A DNA stretch of 64,000 bases. It comes from Amycolatopsis circi. GTDB taxonomy: Bacteria; Actinomycetota; Actinomycetes; Mycobacteriales; Pseudonocardiaceae. Each line of letters opens with the position of its first letter. The first letter of the stretch is position 1. The DNA is taken from assembly GCF_003385235.1 (NCBI RefSeq), contig NZ_PQIA01000011.1:1-64000 (forward strand), written 5' to 3'. Positions 9,457 to 17,393 of this stretch are shown piece after piece. The translations under genes were made by a program, and so were the position numbers. A model generated the notes under the pieces. That model saw nothing but the letters and a program-made list of their open reading frames with translations. It ran no database searches and was not told the origin of the DNA.

Positions 9457-11748
9457 ATGGGCGCTGTACAGCTGACGCTCGGGGGGATCTCCGTCCTCCT
9501 GGGCATCATCGCCTGGGGAATGTTCATCGCGACCATTGCCCGCTTCGTGCGGGTGATCAAGCTCGGCCAGCCGGACGCGACGCGCAACGGCCCGTTCGTG
9601 GCGCGGATGATCACCCTGGTCAAGGAGTTCGCGGCGCACACCCGCATGGCGAAGTTCCGCCAGGTAGCCCCGTGGCACTGGCTGGTCATGTGGGGCTTCC
9701 TGATCGGGTCGCTCGCGCTGTTCGAGGCCTACGGCGAGGTGTTCGTCCCGACCTGGGGCTGGCCGATCCTCGAGGACTGGTCGCTGTGGAGCCTCCTGAT
9801 GGAGCTGCTCGGCGTCGGCACGGTCGTCGGCGGCGTCGCGCTCGCGATCATCCGGCAGCTGAACCACCCGCGCCGGGCCGACCGGCTGTCGCGTTTCGCG
9901 GGCTCGAACTTCAAGTGGGCCTACTTCGTCGAGGCCGTGGTGATCGTCGAGGGCATCGGCATCATCGGCGTGCGCGCCGGCAAGGCCGCGATGCACGTCC
10001 ACGAGACGCCGACCTGGGCCGCGTTCGTGTCGAACCCGCTCAGCGAGCTGCTGCCTTCGAGCGCGGCGCTGGTTTCGGTGTTCGCCTTCATCAAGCTGAT
10101 GAGCGCTACGGTCTGGCTGATCGTCGTGGCCCGCACGATGACGATGGGCATCGCCTGGCACCGGTTCAGCGCGTTCTTCAACATCTACTTCAAGCGCGAG
10201 GCCGACGGCGGCGTCGCACTCGGCGCGGTCAAGCCGATGATGAGCAAGGGCAAGGTGCTCGACCTCGAAGAGGCCGATCCGGACGAGGACACCTTTGGCG
10301 TCGGCGCCATCGAGGACTTCAGCTGGAAGGGCTGGCTGGACTTCTCCACCTGCACCGAATGCGGCCGTTGCCAGTCGCAGTGCCCGGCGTGGAACACCGG
10401 CAAGCCGCTGTCGCCGAAGCTGCTCATCACGCAGCTTCGCGACCACGCCTACGCGAAGGCTCCGTACCTGCTCGCGGGCGGCAAGCGCGACATGGCAGGT
10501 GACGAGGTCGGCCTGTCCGGCGACAACATGTACGCGGGCATCGACGTCCTCGCGATCGCTGAGTCGCAGAAGGCGCTCGTCGGCGACGACGGCGGCGTCA
10601 TCGACCCGGACGTCCTGTGGTCCTGCACCTCCTGTGGTGCGTGCGTCGAGCAGTGCCCGGTCGACATCGAGCACGTCGACCACATCGTCGACATGCGCCG
10701 CTACCAGGTGATGATCGAGTCGTCGTTCCCCACGGAGCTGAACGGCATGTTCAAGAACCTGGAGAACAAGGGCAACCCGTGGGGCCAGAACGCCAAGGAC
10801 CGGCTGCAGTGGACGGAGGACCTCGACTTCGAGGTTCCGGTGTTCGACGGCGACCTGGGCGACGCGGAGTACCTGTTCTGGGTCGGCTGCGCCGGTGCGT
10901 TCGAGGACCGCGCGAAGAAGACCACCCGCGCCGTCGCCGAGTTGCTGCACATCGCGGGCGTCAAGTACACCGTGCTCGGCTCGGAGGAGTCCTGCACCGG
11001 TGACCCGGCTCGCCGCGCGGGCAACGAGTTCCTGTTCCAGATGCTCGCGCAGCAGAACGTCGAGGTGCTGAACTCGGTGTTCGAGGGCCGGGAACGCAAG
11101 GCGCGCAAGGTCGTCGTCACCTGTGCGCACTGCTTCAACACCCTCGCCAACGAGTACCCGGAGCTGGGCGGCCAGTTCGACGTCGTGCACCACACGCAGT
11201 TGCTGAACCGCCTGGTGCGGGAGAAGCACCTGACGCCGGTCGCGCCGGTCGCCGAGGACGTCACCTACCACGACCCCTGCTACCTGGGCCGGCACAACAA
11301 GGTCTACGACGCCCCGCGCGAGCTGGTCGGCGCGTCCGGCGCGAAGCTGCGCGAAATGCCGCGGCACGGCGACCGGTCGATGTGCTGCGGCGCGGGCGGC
11401 GCGCGGATGTGGATGGAAGAGAAGATCGGCAAGCGGATCAACGTCGACCGCGTGGACGAGGCGCTCGGCACCGCCCCGTCGAAGATCGCCACCGGCTGCC
11501 CGTTCTGCCGCGTGATGCTCACCGACGGCGTCACCTCGCGCCAGAGCGACGGGCTCGCGAGCGAGAAGGTCGAGGTCGTGGACGTGGCGCAGCTGCTGCT
11601 CACCTCGGTGAAGCGCAAGCCGGAACCGGCGCTGGTCGCCTCGGGCGCGCCGTCGCTCGACGAATCGGACGCGGAGCTGTCGGCCAAGCCGGACGTCCCG
11701 ACCGACGAGAAGCCGACCGGAACGCCGTTGCCCGAGGGCGACGACTGA
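9457..11748 (+). CDS. Membrane-bound (Fe-S) heterodisulfide-reductase-like oxidoreductase
   Basis: A 763-residue protein of the type annotated as iron-sulfur-binding reductase in mycobacteria (Rv0338c). The N-terminal ~250 residues hold about five to six membrane helices resembling the nitrate-reductase gamma/HdrE cytochrome module. Two 4Fe-4S motifs follow, CTECGRCQSQC (about 299-309) and CTSCGACVEQCP (about 390-401). Two cysteine-rich CCG-type domains come next, with HDPCYLGRHN near 605 and MCCGAGG near 642. A charged tail closes the protein. The donor and acceptor are unknown; it probably links a quinone pool to a cytosolic or disulfide substrate. In M. tuberculosis the homologue also lies not far from dnaK. 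Confidence 0.9.
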   Translation: MGAVQLTLGGISVLLGIIAWGMFIATIARFVRVIKLGQPDATRNGPFVARMITLVKEFAAHTRMAKFRQVAPWHWLVMWGFLIGSLALFEAYGEVFVPTWGWPILEDWSLWSLLMELLGVGTVVGGVALAIIRQLNHPRRADRLSRFAGSNFKWAYFVEAVVIVEGIGIIGVRAGKAAMHVHETPTWAAFVSNPLSELLPSSAALVSVFAFIKLMSATVWLIVVARTMTMGIAWHRFSAFFNIYFKREADGGVALGAVKPMMSKGKVLDLEEADPDEDTFGVGAIEDFSWKGWLDFSTCTECGRCQSQCPAWNTGKPLSPKLLITQLRDHAYAKAPYLLAGGKRDMAGDEVGLSGDNMYAGIDVLAIAESQKALVGDDGGVIDPDVLWSCTSCGACVEQCPVDIEHVDHIVDMRRYQVMIESSFPTELNGMFKNLENKGNPWGQNAKDRLQWTEDLDFEVPVFDGDLGDAEYLFWVGCAGAFEDRAKKTTRAVAELLHIAGVKYTVLGSEESCTGDPARRAGNEFLFQMLAQQNVEVLNSVFEGRERKARKVVVTCAHCFNTLANEYPELGGQFDVVHHTQLLNRLVREKHLTPVAPVAEDVTYHDPCYLGRHNKVYDAPRELVGASGAKLREMPRHGDRSMCCGAGGARMWMEEKIGKRINVDRVDEALGTAPSKIATGCPFCRVMLTDGVTSRQSDGLASEKVEVVDVAQLLLTSVKRKPEPALVASGAPSLDESDAELSAKPDVPTDEKPTGTPLPEGDD

Positions 11749-11764
11749 GGTTCTCTCGCTGACG

Positions 11765-11798
11765 ACGGCCCCTGGTATCCGAGGATGCCAGGGGCCGT
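11765..11798. terminator. Intrinsic-type terminator after the Fe-S reductase gene
   Basis: Arms of 16 bp (11765-11780 and 11783-11798) pair with one T-G wobble and only two unpaired loop bases. The hairpin starts 17 bases after the reductase stop codon. No long T-run follows, as is common in high-GC actinobacteria. Confidence 0.7.
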
Positions 11799-11879
11799 TC
11801 TGTCACCGGGACATTTGTCAGTGCCAGATCATGATGTTCGACCCGGGTCCGCAAACGCGCGCGCTGCGACTGTCCCGGC

Positions 11880-12812
11880 ATGACCTTTCGAAAGACAGCG
11901 GTCGCCACCCTGGCCGGGCTTTCTCCGCTCTTCGCCGAGTTCCTGCTCGGCGACCAGTACTTGGCTGGCCCGCCGGAAGCCGGTCGGCAGCTGGCCATGT
12001 TCGCGATGTTCGTGACGCTGTACGACGCCGGAGCGGTGCTGATTCGCGAGGTCGCGCGGCGGATGAATCGCGGCTGGCCGACCATCCTCGCGCTGTCGGT
12101 CGCGTACGGCGTCGCAGAAGAAGGACTGCTGACCCAGACCCTCTTCAACCCGCACTATCTCGGCCTCGATCTGCTTAAGCCCGCATACATTCCATGGCTG
12201 GGCATCGGCGGACAGTGGACGGTGTATGTGGTGACGCTGCACGTCGTGTGGAGCATCGCGACGCCCATCGCGATCGCGGAAGCCTTCTTCGGCCGTACGC
12301 CATGGCTGCGTCGGCCTGGGCTCTGGGTGTGGGGCTGTGTCTTACTCGTCGGCTGTGCGGCAACGTTCTTCGTGAGTTACCAATTGGGGCATTTCCTCGC
12401 GGCTCCGGCACAGCTGATCGGCGTGTTCCTCGTGGCCGCCGGACTCGTGTTCGCCGCCCTGCGGTTGACGGCCACCCCGAAGCCGGTACGCGGCAACGGC
12501 TGGATCGGCTTCGCGGTCGGCTTGATCGCAAGCACTGTGTTCCAGCTCGTCATGAAGGCGAACCTGCCTCCGTGGCCGACTGTTGCCGTCATGCTGGCGT
12601 TGGAAGCGGCGGTGGTCGGGTACGCGATCCGCGTGCGTCCTCCAGCCATTTCGCTGGCCGCGGGCGCCACCGCGACGTACGGCTGGGTCGGACTATTGAC
12701 CGCGGTGGACGCGGGCCTCGCCGCGACGGTCGAACAGTCGGTATTGGTCGCGGGCGCATTCGTGCTCGTCGTGGCCGCTTGCAGCAGGCGGCGTACCCCG
12801 CACTGCCGTTAG
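11880..12812 (+). CDS. Polytopic membrane protein of unknown function
   Basis: A 310-residue integral membrane protein with roughly eight hydrophobic helices. A paired-glutamate segment (YGVAEEGLLTQTLFNP) in one helix and a later HVVWSIATPIAIAEAFF recall the EE...H arrangement of CPBP-type intramembrane proteases. The canonical CPBP motifs are incomplete, so that assignment is only a possibility. The CDF transporter starts 10 bases downstream, so the two are probably co-transcribed. Confidence 0.7.
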   Translation: MTFRKTAVATLAGLSPLFAEFLLGDQYLAGPPEAGRQLAMFAMFVTLYDAGAVLIREVARRMNRGWPTILALSVAYGVAEEGLLTQTLFNPHYLGLDLLKPAYIPWLGIGGQWTVYVVTLHVVWSIATPIAIAEAFFGRTPWLRRPGLWVWGCVLLVGCAATFFVSYQLGHFLAAPAQLIGVFLVAAGLVFAALRLTATPKPVRGNGWIGFAVGLIASTVFQLVMKANLPPWPTVAVMLALEAAVVGYAIRVRPPAISLAAGATATYGWVGLLTAVDAGLAATVEQSVLVAGAFVLVVAACSRRRTPHCR

Positions 12813-12822
12813 TCTTCCTGGA

Positions 12823-13815
12823 GTGAGCGACGAATCGGAAGGCGGCGGCGAAAGCACCCTCACCGTGGTACTGGCCGGCGGGGTGAACCTGGCGATCGCG
12901 GTGCTGAAGCTCGTCGCGGGCATCATCACCGGATCGGGCGCGATGCTGTCCGAGGCGGCGCATTCGGTCGCCGACACCATCACCGAGGTGCTGCTGCTCA
13001 CCGCGCTCAAACGGTCGGAGCGGCCGGCGGATCGCCGCCATCCGTTCGGATACGGCAAGGAGCGGTACTTCTGGTCGCTGCTGGCCGCGGTGTCGATCTT
13101 CGCCTCCGGTGCGGTTTTCGCACTATACGAAGGATTTAGCACCGTTTTCGGGGAAGGCGCGGAGCAGACGAAACCGATCGTCGGCTACGTCGTGCTGGCG
13201 ATCGCGTTCGCGCTCGAATCGGTGTCGTGGACGCAGGCGGTCCGTCAGGTTCGCCGCGACGCGAAGGCCGAGCAGCGGCCGTTCTTCGCCTACCTGCGGA
13301 TGATCGACGACCCGGCTCCGAAGACGGTGCTCTTCGAGGATTCGGCGGCGCTGATCGGCTTGCTGCTCGCGTTCGCCGGGATCGGGCTGCACCAGCTGAC
13401 CGGTTCGGACGTGTGGGACGGCATCGCGTCGATCCTCATCGGCTTGCTGCTGGCGTGCGTCGCATACCTGCTCGGCAGTACTAACCGGGGACTGCTGGTC
13501 GGCCGGCAGGCGGATCCGCGCCTGGTCCGCGGCATCCGGAACCACCTCGGTGCCGCACCGGAGATCGACGCGCTGGTGGATTTGCAGACCATGCTGATGG
13601 GCACCGACCACGTCCTGGTGTGCGCCCGCGTGGACTTCGACGACGCGCTCGGTGCCGCCGACTTGGAACACGCCTGCGTGCGACTGGCCGACGAACTGAG
13701 CGAGCGGTTCCCGGACGTCGCCGAAGTGTTCATCGAGCCGGTTCCGCGGACGGACGAGAAGCTGCGCGCGACGGTGCTGGCCCGGTACGGCCTTCCGCCG
13801 CGGCCGAGTCAGTAG
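12823..13815 (+). CDS. Cation diffusion facilitator (CDF) metal transporter
   Basis: A 330-residue divalent-cation/proton antiporter. An N-terminal transmembrane domain holds the metal-site motif SEAAHSVADTITEV (HxxxD) in helix 2 and LFEDSAALIGLLLA in helix 5, where the usual His-Asp is Glu-Asp. The C-terminal cytoplasmic domain (about 225-325) has the CDF ferredoxin-like pattern with VDLQTMLMGTDHVLVCARVDF. The metal (Zn, Mn, Fe or Co) cannot be assigned. The start is GTG with GGAG immediately before it. It is convergent with the CAP-domain gene and overlaps it by 7 bases. Confidence 0.88.
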   Translation: MSDESEGGGESTLTVVLAGGVNLAIAVLKLVAGIITGSGAMLSEAAHSVADTITEVLLLTALKRSERPADRRHPFGYGKERYFWSLLAAVSIFASGAVFALYEGFSTVFGEGAEQTKPIVGYVVLAIAFALESVSWTQAVRQVRRDAKAEQRPFFAYLRMIDDPAPKTVLFEDSAALIGLLLAFAGIGLHQLTGSDVWDGIASILIGLLLACVAYLLGSTNRGLLVGRQADPRLVRGIRNHLGAAPEIDALVDLQTMLMGTDHVLVCARVDFDDALGAADLEHACVRLADELSERFPDVAEVFIEPVPRTDEKLRATVLARYGLPPRPSQ

Positions 13816-14513
13816 CCGAAGTCCTGCGTCCAGTACCAGCCGTCCGTCGCGACGCCGACGCCGAGTTTCGTCAGCGAGCAGTTGAGGATGTTCTTGCGGT
13901 GCCCGCTGGAGTTCATCCACATCTGCATCACCTGGTCCGCGCTGGTCGCGCCCTTCGCGATGTTCTCCGCGCCCGGCTTGGAGTATCCCGCGGCGGTGAT
14001 GCGGTCAGCGAAGCTGTCGCCTTCCGGGGTGTCGTGGGAAAAGTAGTCACGGCTGGACATGTCGTCACTGTGTCCCTGCGCCGCCTTGTCGAGATGCGAT
14101 TCCTCGGTCACCGGGTCGCAACCCGCCTTGCCCCGCTCGTCGTTGACCAGCGCGAGGACCTGGCCCACCAGCGTCGTATCGCTGCGCGGCTTCGGCGACG
14201 GCTTCGCGCTGCTGCTCGTCGGAGTGTCCTCTTTGGACTCTTCGGTGGGCGGCGGGGGCGGCGCTGGCTTGGCTGACGTCGAGGGTGTCGTCGTAGTCGC
14301 GGGAGCGCTGGAACTCGGTGTCGCCGACGTGGAAGACGCCGGCGACACCGCGAAGGGCCGCAACGCACCCGCCGACAGCCCCTCGTTGCGCGTTTCCGGG
14401 ACTGCGACGCTCAGTGTGCCGAGGTGCCCGGAGCGCAGCGCGAAGGTTCCGCCAGCTGCCCCAAGCCCCCCGAAGAGAACACTGAGAGTCACACTCACGA
14501 CCCGGACGCGCAC
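13809..14513 (-). CDS. Secreted CAP (SCP/PR1)-domain protein
   Basis: About 234 residues. A hydrophobic segment near the N-terminus (VSVTLSVLFGGLGAAGG) serves as signal peptide or anchor. A Ser/Thr/Pro-rich linker of about 70 residues follows, then a C-terminal CAP domain of about 115 residues (YFSHDTPEG, PGAENIAKG, MWMNSSGHRKNIL, WYWTQDFGY). The His and Glu residues that line the CAP cavity are present (HDT, AENIA, GHRKN). Bacterial members are extracellular with unclear activity. The true start is uncertain: a GTG at 14513 is chosen because it begins just before the hydrophobic segment and avoids overlap with rph; a GTG at 14546 is also possible. Confidence 0.82.
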   Translation of the reverse strand: MRVRVVSVTLSVLFGGLGAAGGTFALRSGHLGTLSVAVPETRNEGLSAGALRPFAVSPASSTSATPSSSAPATTTTPSTSAKPAPPPPPTEESKEDTPTSSSAKPSPKPRSDTTLVGQVLALVNDERGKAGCDPVTEESHLDKAAQGHSDDMSSRDYFSHDTPEGDSFADRITAAGYSKPGAENIAKGATSADQVMQMWMNSSGHRKNILNCSLTKLGVGVATDGWYWTQDFGY

Positions 14514-14595
14514 ACTAATGGAGGACACAGCCGCGGAAACTATCACGAACTGATTACGATGGTTACCTCCAAATGGCGCAGCGGCCGGAGACCCA

Positions 14596-17187
14596 CTACC
14601 CAGCGTCGAGAACCTCGATGTACCCGTCAGTGCCATTGACCCGGATCCGCTGCCCGTCCTTGAGCAGCCGCGTCGCGTTCTGCACCCCGACGACCGCGGG
14701 CAGGCCGTATTCCCGCGCGATCACCGCGCCGTGTGTCATCAGGCCGCCGACCTCGGTCACCAAACCGGTGATCGCGACGAACAGCGGTGACCAGCTCGGG
14801 TCCGTGTACGCCGTGACGAGGATGTCGCCCGGTTCGAGGTCGGCGTCAGCGAGATCCAGGATGACGCGGGCGCGTCCCTCGATGGTCCCGGCGGACACGG
14901 GCAGCCCGACCAGCGCGCCTTCGGGCAGGTCGTCGCGTCGGTAGCTTCCGGAGACCGCCTCGCCGTCCGACGTGAGCACGCGGGGCGGCGTCAGCGATTC
15001 GTAGTTCCGGAACGCTTCCTTGCGCTGCTGGATCAGCTCGCGGTCGACCTCGTTCGTCTTCACGACCTCCTGGAATTCCTGCAGCCGCAAGAAAAAGAGG
15101 TCCTCCGGCTCATCGAGCACCCCGGCCCGCACCAGCCGTTCCGCCTCGCCCAGCAAAGCTTGCTTGTACACGAAGTAGCGGCTGATCATGCCGTACTTCG
15201 GGTACTCGCGGTATCCGGTGAACGTCCGGACCCGCTCGATCATCCGCTCAGTTTCCTCGGCCTTCGCCTCGCCGTCCTCCAAGGCGCGCAAGCATTCCAG
15301 CACTTCTTGCGCCTTGTCCAACGCCTCCTGCCGCCCTTGCTCGAAGCGGCGCTGCCCGGCTCCCGGCTCGAAGTTTTTGATGTTAGACAACAACATCGGC
15401 ACCAGCGCGACCGGCTGTTCGCTCCACCGCGGCCGGGTAATGTCGATCTCGCCGACGCAGCGCATGCCGTACCTGTCGAGGTACCCCTCAATGGCCGCGC
15501 GCGATTCCTCGCCGCCGGCCAGCTTGGGCAACTCGTCGAGGAAGCCGTTGTCCTCGACGTCCTGCAGGAAGGCGACCACCTCGGGATGCGTCCGGAGCAC
15601 GTCGGCGACGTCGAGGAGGGCCAGGCCCATCTCCGCGGTGACGTTGTGCGGAACGGACTGGGTGAGCGTGTCCGCGACGTTCTTCTCGCCGAGCCAGTCC
15701 TCCAGGTGGCTATTCAGCCACCAGGACGCCTGCATCGCCGCGGTGAACACCTGGTGGCTGCGCGGATCGAAGAGGATCCGGCGCATTTCCTTGATGTCCT
15801 CGAAGAGGAAGTCGAGCAACTCGCTGCCGGACTTCGTCGCGATTTCGCGCTGCAGCGTGGCGATGGAGGCCTCGCTGTGCTGGATCAGTTCGGTGACGAC
15901 GGCCGGATCGGTCTCGATGGTGGCCGGTGCGGCACCGGGGATCGGCTCGCCGGGGCCGTCGTCCTCGGTCAGCGGGAGGAAGCCGTCGCGGGAAAGGACG
16001 GTCTCCAGCGCGTCTCCCATCAACGGGTCGGATTTCCCCACCACCTCAAGGAAACTGGTGCGGCTCTTGGGCACGGACAGCAGCGCGGTGGCGTCCGCGA
16101 ACAGCCGCCCGCCGGCCTCGGCCATCGGCCGCGGGGTCGTCAGCTGCCAGACCGACAGGCCGAGCGGCTTCATCGCGTCGGTCATCATCTGCTGGTGGCC
16201 GACGGAGAGGTAGACGTGGTTTCCCTTGTCGGCGGACTCCGGGATGGGGAACAGCGTCGTGATGGGGCGGCTCTGGACGATCTGGAACTCGTCGTCGGCG
16301 AGGCACCATTCGATGTCCTGCGGACGGCCGAAATGCGCCTCGATCGTGCGACCGAGTTCCACGAGGCGGAGAGCCTGCTCGTCGGTCAGCGCGGCTTGTT
16401 CCTGCTGGTCCGCGGCGATCAGTTGTTCTTCGGTGCCGCCGCCCTCGACGGCCAGGATGGCGCGCTGCTTGGCGGCGATCGCCTTGTCGATGATCGCGCC
16501 GTCGCGCACCTGGTAGCTGTCGGCGTTGACGAGGCCGGAAACCAGCGCCTCGCCCAGGCCGAAGCTGGCCTCCACGGTGGCGATCTTGCGGTTGGACGTC
16601 ACCGGGTCGGCGGTGAAAAGCACCCCGGCCGCCTCCGGGAAGACCATCTGCTGCACGACCACGGCCATGTGGACTTGCCGGTGGTCAAAGCCGTTGCGCA
16701 GCCGGTAGGTCACCGCGCGTTCGGTGAACAGCGACGCCCAGCACCGGCTGACGTGCCGCAGGACCGCCTCCGCGCCGATGACGTTCAGGTAGGTGTCCTG
16801 CTGACCAGCGAAGGAAGCCCCCGGGAGGTCTTCCGCGGTCGCGCTGGACCGGACCGCGTAGGCGCGGCCTTCCACGAGCGCGCCGGTGATCTCCGCCGCC
16901 AGATCGTCCGGGATGACGATCGCTTCGAGCGCCTGCCGGACCTCCGCGCTGCCCTCGCTGATCGCGTCCCGGTCGTCCGCGTTCAGATTCGCCAACCGCT
17001 CCAGCGGCTTCGCCAGTTCCGGCGCGTTCTCCACGATCCGCTCGAACGCTTCCGTCGTCACGCAAAAGCCGGGCGGCACGCGGACCCCGTCGATCCGCGC
17101 GAGTTCGCCCAGATGCGCGCCCTTGCCTCCGACGATCGCGACCTGCTCCTGGTCGATCTCCTGGAGACCGAGCACGTAGCTGCCCAT
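14596..17187 (-). CDS. rph: Rifampin phosphotransferase (Rph), PEP-synthase-like
   Basis: A 863-residue dikinase that inactivates rifamycins by transferring the beta-phosphate of ATP to the ansa-chain hydroxyl. Three modules are visible. The N-terminal ATP-grasp domain (about 1-320) has VGGKGAHLGEL, AYAVRSSATAEDLPGASFAG and DIEWCLADDEFQIVQSRPIT. A rifamycin-binding helical domain spans about 330-750. The C-terminal swivelling phosphohistidine domain has GLMTHGAVIAREYGLPAVVG with the catalytic His near 819. The 863-residue length fits Rph (Listeria 867) rather than PpsA, which is shorter at about 790. The ATG at 17187 (MGSYVLGL) is the conserved Rph start. A RAE-like site lies about 120 bp upstream, supporting rifamycin-induced expression. 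Confidence 0.9.
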   Translation of the reverse strand: MGSYVLGLQEIDQEQVAIVGGKGAHLGELARIDGVRVPPGFCVTTEAFERIVENAPELAKPLERLANLNADDRDAISEGSAEVRQALEAIVIPDDLAAEITGALVEGRAYAVRSSATAEDLPGASFAGQQDTYLNVIGAEAVLRHVSRCWASLFTERAVTYRLRNGFDHRQVHMAVVVQQMVFPEAAGVLFTADPVTSNRKIATVEASFGLGEALVSGLVNADSYQVRDGAIIDKAIAAKQRAILAVEGGGTEEQLIAADQQEQAALTDEQALRLVELGRTIEAHFGRPQDIEWCLADDEFQIVQSRPITTLFPIPESADKGNHVYLSVGHQQMMTDAMKPLGLSVWQLTTPRPMAEAGGRLFADATALLSVPKSRTSFLEVVGKSDPLMGDALETVLSRDGFLPLTEDDGPGEPIPGAAPATIETDPAVVTELIQHSEASIATLQREIATKSGSELLDFLFEDIKEMRRILFDPRSHQVFTAAMQASWWLNSHLEDWLGEKNVADTLTQSVPHNVTAEMGLALLDVADVLRTHPEVVAFLQDVEDNGFLDELPKLAGGEESRAAIEGYLDRYGMRCVGEIDITRPRWSEQPVALVPMLLSNIKNFEPGAGQRRFEQGRQEALDKAQEVLECLRALEDGEAKAEETERMIERVRTFTGYREYPKYGMISRYFVYKQALLGEAERLVRAGVLDEPEDLFFLRLQEFQEVVKTNEVDRELIQQRKEAFRNYESLTPPRVLTSDGEAVSGSYRRDDLPEGALVGLPVSAGTIEGRARVILDLADADLEPGDILVTAYTDPSWSPLFVAITGLVTEVGGLMTHGAVIAREYGLPAVVGVQNATRLLKDGQRIRVNGTDGYIEVLDAG

Positions 17188-17309
17188 TCGTTCGTTTCCC
17201 CCGTCTGTGGTCGTTCTCGGCTTTCGTTCGCCAATGAGCGGCAGCCTGCCGGCCGGCACCGGTGTTTCCGCTGGTGCCGGCTTCGGCTGGAGATTGTGCG
17301 GCACCACCC

Positions 17310-17328
17310 GGGTCTTGCGGCAAGCCCC
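17310..17328 (-). promoter_or_regulatory. Rifamycin-associated element (RAE)-like site upstream of rph
   Basis: On the minus strand this reads GGGGCTTGCCGCAAGACCC: 8-base half-sites with one mismatch around three bases. From memory it matches the 19-bp rifamycin-associated element found before rifamycin-inactivating genes in Streptomyces and other actinomycetes. It lies between the rph start and the start-free end of the large repeat-protein gene, where the rph promoter must be. I could not place a convincing -10/-35 pair. Confidence 0.8.
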
Positions 17329-17393
17329 CCAGTGCGTTATAAGTTAAATACGGCAGGGAGATGAGTTCTCTTCTGCCTTTTCTTTTTCCCTCG

